From assembly GCA_946800325.1 (NCBI GenBank), contig OX326956.1:70737087-70801086 (forward strand): DNA of 64,000 nt, in the 5' to 3' direction. How positions within the stretch are numbered: position 1 is the first letter of the stretch; every line of letters begins with the position of its first letter. The notes below the pieces were generated by a model. The model did no database searches. It was not told the origin of the DNA and was given only the letters and a program-made list of their open reading frames with translations. Made by a program: the position numbers and the translations under genes. The stretch comes from Luzula sylvatica (taxonomy: Eukaryota > Streptophyta > Magnoliopsida > Poales > Juncaceae). This document shows, one piece after another, positions 59,723-64,000 of this stretch.

Positions 59723-60469
59723 AACTCCCCTTTTGATTCATTTCAAAATAATGTCGATTTGGAGAGTTGAATCGATTACCGAGTAACTTTCCATATGATT
59801 TTCTCTTCTCCCCCTTTTTGAAAAGGATCGAAAGGGAATAGAGCGTAATCATACGAGAAGCTCCCCCTACATACAAGCTCTCCCTAAATCGTTGCTTTTT
59901 GCAATTTTAGGCTTGTATATAGATGAATTTCGCAAATTGATGTTGAGTTTTTCATTTTGTAAAGATGTATGAAAAGATTTTTTAGTGTAAAATAGGTTTT
60001 AACAAAGATTCTCAACATTTGCGATGTATTAAAAAATAGTCGAAAACGTAATAAATTTTGAAACTCAATTGTAATTCTCAAGAGTATGCATACCTAGCTC
60101 GAGCCATGGACTCGAGTCTTGATCTAAAACACACGACTCCTCGAGTGACACTTCTCAACATCCATCTATGTCGAGACATTAGCTCCCTTGATAGTGCAAG
60201 GTGATGATGTTGAGTTTGGTACGCATATTTATTTAACATATTATTGCGTCTTCCCGATTCGTTTTTCATTTAGCATACCTACATACTAGTCAAAATACCT
60301 TTCTCGTCTTTTTGTAAGTGTATATATGATTGAATTATCAAGAAAGAAAAATGGTCAAGATATCCGAATCAACTAAACCCGAGTTTAGTGATGCAAATAC
60401 TTGTATTAGCACTCCCCCTCAAATTGTGGCCAATTTTAAACATGGATAAGGGAGTGCGGAAACATGACT

Positions 60470-62746
60470 TTAAGTACCTTTCGGACACACCCCATTTGAG
60501 GTGGACGTGCTAGCCATGTTTCGATCTTTTCGAAGCCACAACCAAGTGGAATTTGGTTGCGGTTTTCGAAGGGGACAACCCGTTGAGATATGTCTCATAT
60601 TGCAACAATAGTTGCAAAATGCGCGAGTCGGTTTATTTGTGATTTCCGAACTCTTGACAAAGTGAGATTGGAAGTGGTTCAAGTAATCTTTCGGTTGAGT
60701 TATCGGCTTTGTCGGCTTGGCACAATTATTATTTGATTTGTCAAATCGTTGTGTGCTTGTGAATTGTTTGGGAGTACGTTGTTGGTTATTAGCGACATGT
60801 GGTGAACTCACCTTATAGAAGTAGCCATTGGATCCCCGTTTGTATAAACATTCGGTTCGTTCCGTATGGTTATCTCTATAAGACGAGTGAGGTGCATAAT
60901 GATTAACCCTATTATAGGTTCTAACATTTTTAGATTGGTTAATTTTAGCACTTTTACCCTTATTGGAGTCGCGGTACATAAAAGCATTTCCGCGATTCGT
61001 ATTAGTATTGTACTCCCGTTTTCCTTTTTGATCTTGAGATTTTGAAGACACGGGTTTATGACCGTTAGTCTTCTTAAATCCTAGACCCGACTTATCATTG
61101 GGATTTTGTCCCTCCAAGACTTTGTCCAATGAAGGAGTGCTAGGTGTAATTGATACACATGCGCTCTTCAATGACTCATTCACAAATTTCAAATTTTGGA
61201 TTTCGACTTTTAGAGATGAGGTCTCGCTTTTTAGGGCTTGACACTCGCATTTTGAAAATCCGTTAAATTCCGTTAATTGCGCTTTGTGCGACATTACCGA
61301 TAATTCAAGAGAGGATACCTTAACCTTGAGAGTTAGTATCGTGCTCTCTTTTTCAATTTCATTTTGTCGAAGTCGATTTACTTCTCGCATTAGACTCTTG
61401 TGAGAGTCAAATTCAAACTCACTTTCCGATTCATCGGATGAGCTAGAATCTTCCTTTTTCGAAATTGATTTGAGTGTAGAGTTTAGGGTTACCTCATGAC
61501 CGGGGTCATGCGAAGCATCGATGTCGAAAGTTTGTGGAACAACGTGAGGAGCAACATAGGCGATTGGTTCCGGAAGAGGAGTGTTTTGCATGAGCATTTC
61601 TTGAATGGCTCGCTCAACCACGTCATTTACGTTTGGTGGTGTGTTTGCCATTAGTCCCACATCCACACCTTCATTGTCGTATAGGTATTCCGAGTCGGTG
61701 GATGTGCTTGAGCACTCTGAATCTCCCCATGGATCCAAATCGACGATGAAGGCATTCGTCTTTCCGGATTTCTTCACCTTATTTTTGCCTTTGTCGGTTT
61801 TGTCTTTATGCTCGTGTTTTCGTTCGCACCTCGAATCCTTTCTATCCTTACCTCTTGGATTGTCTTCGCGTTTGTTCCATGGTGCGTGTTCGGGATGTAT
61901 GGTCCAACACGTGTCGGTTGTGTGACCCATTTTCTTGCACTCGAAACACACCGGTTTCAAGTGTTGACGCTTTCGGTCATCGTTGAATTTGCGCTCTTGA
62001 TCCTTTAAATCCTCGTGTCTCCTTACCAACAAAGACATCTCGTTTTCGTTTTCGTTCCTGTCGATAACGAAGTTGGCATGATTTTCAAAATATGAGGTGC
62101 TCGCCATATTGTTGCTTCGTTGGTTCATGCGTGCCTCGAAATTTCGGAGATAACTTACAAGAATTTCCGGAGTGATGTCTTGGGTAGCCATCATGGTTTC
62201 CAAGGCGACGAGGAGAGTTTCCCAACTTGATGGCATAGCTTGAATTAGCTTACCTACAACTCGAGAATTCGTTAGTGTTTCTCCTAGAGCGATGAATCCG
62301 TTTTTGATATGCGTCATTCGTGAGTACATATCATCTACGGATTCATTCTCGATCATTCGGAAACGATCAAATGATTGTTCGAGTCCCATTAATTTGGTTC
62401 TCTTCATTCTATCGTTTCCTTCGAATCGATCTAGGAGTGCTCGCCACATTGAATGTGATGTGGTACATCCATCCACAATTATGGAAAGTGACCCGACAAT
62501 ATTTGTTAGAATAAGGTTTTGAGCATATGTGTCGGCGGTCACATCGAGATCGGTGCCGTGGCATAATTTTCGTGTGGGGTTAGTTTCGGAGGTACTTACC
62601 GTGTAAACCTCGAAACATTTTTCCATCACTGATCTCAATCTTTGGATAGTAAATACATTTAGCATGCATCTCTTCCAAAGATTCCAATTCTTTTCATCTA
62701 ATTTTTCGGGGTATGTAATTTGGTTCCTATTACCGATTGAGGCCAT
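60470..62746 (-). CDS. Copia-type Gag with two zinc knuckles (758 aa)
   Basis: Uninterrupted for 758 codons from MASIGNRNQITYPEKLDEKN at 62746 to TAA at 60470. N-terminal gag domain of the UBN2 type (about residues 10-210: NWNLWKRCMLNVF, LLDRFEGNDRMKRTKLMGLEQSF). Zinc knuckle 1 CFECKKMGHTTDTC at residues 267-280. An acidic/serine-rich linker, then a probable coiled coil (about residues 450-540, SLMREVNRLRQNEIEKES onward), a basic Asn-rich tract, and zinc knuckle 2 CNYCCNMRHISTGC at residues 711-724. The tail ends GVCPKGT, where related copia polyproteins continue (WVPKGT-like) into protease. Role: would coat and package the element's RNA into virus-like particles. Enzymes must come from another element. 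The intact frame against the broken frames elsewhere suggests a young copy. Confidence 0.9.
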   Translation of the reverse strand: MASIGNRNQITYPEKLDEKNWNLWKRCMLNVFTIQRLRSVMEKCFEVYTVSTSETNPTRKLCHGTDLDVTADTYAQNLILTNIVGSLSIIVDGCTTSHSMWRALLDRFEGNDRMKRTKLMGLEQSFDRFRMIENESVDDMYSRMTHIKNGFIALGETLTNSRVVGKLIQAMPSSWETLLVALETMMATQDITPEILVSYLRNFEARMNQRSNNMASTSYFENHANFVIDRNENENEMSLLVRRHEDLKDQERKFNDDRKRQHLKPVCFECKKMGHTTDTCWTIHPEHAPWNKREDNPRGKDRKDSRCERKHEHKDKTDKGKNKVKKSGKTNAFIVDLDPWGDSECSSTSTDSEYLYDNEGVDVGLMANTPPNVNDVVERAIQEMLMQNTPLPEPIAYVAPHVVPQTFDIDASHDPGHEVTLNSTLKSISKKEDSSSSDESESEFEFDSHKSLMREVNRLRQNEIEKESTILTLKVKVSSLELSVMSHKAQLTEFNGFSKCECQALKSETSSLKVEIQNLKFVNESLKSACVSITPSTPSLDKVLEGQNPNDKSGLGFKKTNGHKPVSSKSQDQKGKREYNTNTNRGNAFMYRDSNKGKSAKINQSKNVRTYNRVNHYAPHSSYRDNHTERTECLYKRGSNGYFYKVSSPHVANNQQRTPKQFTSTQRFDKSNNNCAKPTKPITQPKDYLNHFQSHFVKSSEITNKPTRAFCNYCCNMRHISTGCPLRKPQPNSTWLWLRKDRNMASTSTSNGVCPKGT

Positions 62747-62793
62747 GATCGTTATACAAGTTTGTCACTTACACAAAGAGACGGTTTGTATTT

Positions 62794-62806
62794 CGCTCTG
62801 ATACCA
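62794..62806 (-). other. Primer-binding site, initiator tRNA-Met type
   Basis: TGGTATCAGAGCG on the minus strand, two bases after the end of the 5' LTR. It is complementary to the 3' end of plant initiator tRNA-Met, the usual copia primer. Confidence 0.9.
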
Positions 62807-62808
62807 AT

Positions 62809-64000
62809 TGTTGTTTAATTTAGACCTAGAGGGGGGTGAATAGGAAGTCCTACGGTCTAATTTTCGCGGTAATGGATACAATTACAATTTTGTGCGGAAG
62901 CGTAAATAAATTAGAGTAAGAAATACAATACCGAAACAAATAACACGCGATATTTGTTTACGGAGTTCGGTAGGTGGTTGCTTTGTAGCTTTAACTCACC
63001 GGCTACTTGCTCAATCGACCGACTCGATTGATTGCAAGTACCTACGTCTCCGGGGTTCCCTTGCGCATTTTCGGCTTTCGATTGAATACCCAACTCAAAC
63101 AATTACAAGGTTTGCCTTGATCGATTTACACGAAATTATCGATCAATGGCGGGCTTTACAATTAGTAACTAGCCTATTACAATTTACTACTAACGAACTA
63201 GTCGTGATCGGTCACGCAAGTTGGGAATCGTTTAGTAGTGGATTCGAAATTGGATCTAATAATCTCTAAGAATGTTTAGATGATTAAGCTCAAGATTTTA
63301 AAGCTAGGATTCTCTCTTTTGATTGGGAAAATATATTAGTTGAGATGATGTGAGAGAGTGAGGGAAGGGTTCTTTTTAAAGAACACATTGACCCTTCCCT
63401 TAATATGTTTTTTCTGCATGGTCCGTTACAACGGACTAGCCGTTACGGCTGTTATATTCGAATTATAACACAGTCCGTTATAACGGAGCACATGTCCGTT
63501 ACAACGGAAGTCTGTGTTAGGAAGTTCGTTACAACGAACTGACATGTCCGTTACAACGGACATCATACTGAGACTTCACTTCAGATTGATTTTAATGTCC
63601 GTTATAACGGAGAATACTCCGTTACAACGTTCTGAGGCTTTCCGTTGTAACGGATTGGTTAATCCGTTACAACGGACATGCAGAGGAAAGTGTTATGCTG
63701 AAGTGAGTTCAATGTCCGTTATAACGGACAGATATGTCCGTTGTAACGGACATAGTTCTGTGACATCCTTCAAGCTTGGATTTAATTAGCGTTATAACGT
63801 ACATTCTTCCGTTACAACGCTTTGGTGGTGTCCGTTATAACGGACTGGTTGATCCGTTGTAACGAACTATACTATGTTTTCCAATCTTGAATAGGACGAG
63901 CATGTCCGTTGTAACGGACAATGAGTTCCGTTATAACGGACATCCTACTATCAGCCTGATTTATTATTTTACCATTTTGATGAATTTCGAATATATTTAT
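62809..64000 (-). mobile_element. 5' LTR of the gag-only element (partial)
   Basis: Matches 58185-59408 with few differences. In the array it lacks about 35 bp present in the left LTR at 58812-58850 (17 palindromes, 63420-63942, instead of 18). The TATA region reads TTTTTAAAGAAC instead of TTTTTATAGAAC. The last roughly 310 bp of the LTR lie outside the window. Confidence 0.9.
63420..63942. repeat. Array of 17 CCGTT-NN-AACGG palindromes (5' LTR)
   Basis: Same motif order as the 3' LTR array apart from the 35-bp gap near its promoter-proximal end. Confidence 0.9.

Larger units (their letters stand above)
58185..64000 (-). mobile_element. Gag-only LTR retrotransposon (5' LTR cut by window end)
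   Basis: Left LTR 58185-59722 (1538 bp) and right LTR from 62809 past the window end, nearly identical over the 1.19 kb that can be compared. On the minus strand: 5' LTR, PBS TGGTATCAGAGCG (62806-62794, initiator tRNA-Met), gag (62746-60470), about 0.73 kb non-coding, PPT (AAAAGGGGAGTT, 59734-59723), 3' LTR starting TGTTGG and ending ACAACA. There is no protease, integrase, RT or RNase H. Gag ends just where related copia polyproteins enter pol. Either a TR-GAG-type non-autonomous family or a single deleted copy. Confidence 0.92.

Overview
The window is nuclear DNA of a eudicot plant. It holds multi-exon genes with GT-AG introns, an AT-rich intergenic background, Ty1-copia and L1-type retroelements, hAT- and Mutator-type non-autonomous DNA elements and a Helitron terminus. 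No tRNA, rRNA, plastid or bacterial genes were seen. The species cannot be told from the sequence alone.

Host genes: the only convincing host genes form a loose cluster of four GDSL (SGNH-fold) esterase/lipase paralogues of the five-exon, secreted, acetylajmalan-esterase-like plant type. They are a broken minus-strand copy (6303-10432) and three plus-strand copies with uninterrupted reading frames after splicing: 40686-42389 (360 aa), 48678-51758 (378 aa) and 53280-57672 (386 aa). Exon 3 is 149 nt in all four, and exon 4 is 277 nt in the three plus-strand genes. Their catalytic block I differs: GDS in the pseudogene and the 378-aa gene, GGS in the 386-aa gene, GNS in the 360-aa gene. The 360-aa gene has also lost the block II oxyanion glycine. 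Transposons have inserted in or next to several of them.

Left part (1-6050): the 3' end of a copia element (3' UTR, polypurine tract, LTR) is split by a solo LTR with a TCAAC target-site duplication (TSD). A degenerate LTR-like block and two hAT-type elements with (ACCCGA)-rich interiors follow.

Middle (11770-23901): a full-length L1-type LINE on the minus strand (ORF1, endonuclease, reverse transcriptase, RNase H) lies between perfect 20-bp TSDs. A copia element with 629-bp LTRs (14036-20142) interrupts it. A 671-bp piece of the LINE flank is duplicated between that element's 5' LTR and its body.

From 24 to 39.6 kb there are nested elements. A copia RNase H remnant is split by a solo LTR. 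A foldback element is split by an LTR that is itself split by a further solo LTR. A 1.26-kb foldback element follows, then a TSD-flanked, internally deleted copia element (36267-39542). The right end (58185-64000) is a young LTR element with 1538-bp LTRs encoding only a long two-zinc-knuckle Gag. The window cuts its 5' LTR.

The most unusual recurring signal is a set of arrays of short palindromes with the shared form CGT(T/C)-NN-(A/G)ACG. Each array has its own spelling and sits inside the LTRs of a different element, usually just upstream of the TATA box. The core resembles MYB/MSA (AACGG) or TGA-bZIP (TGACG) binding sites.
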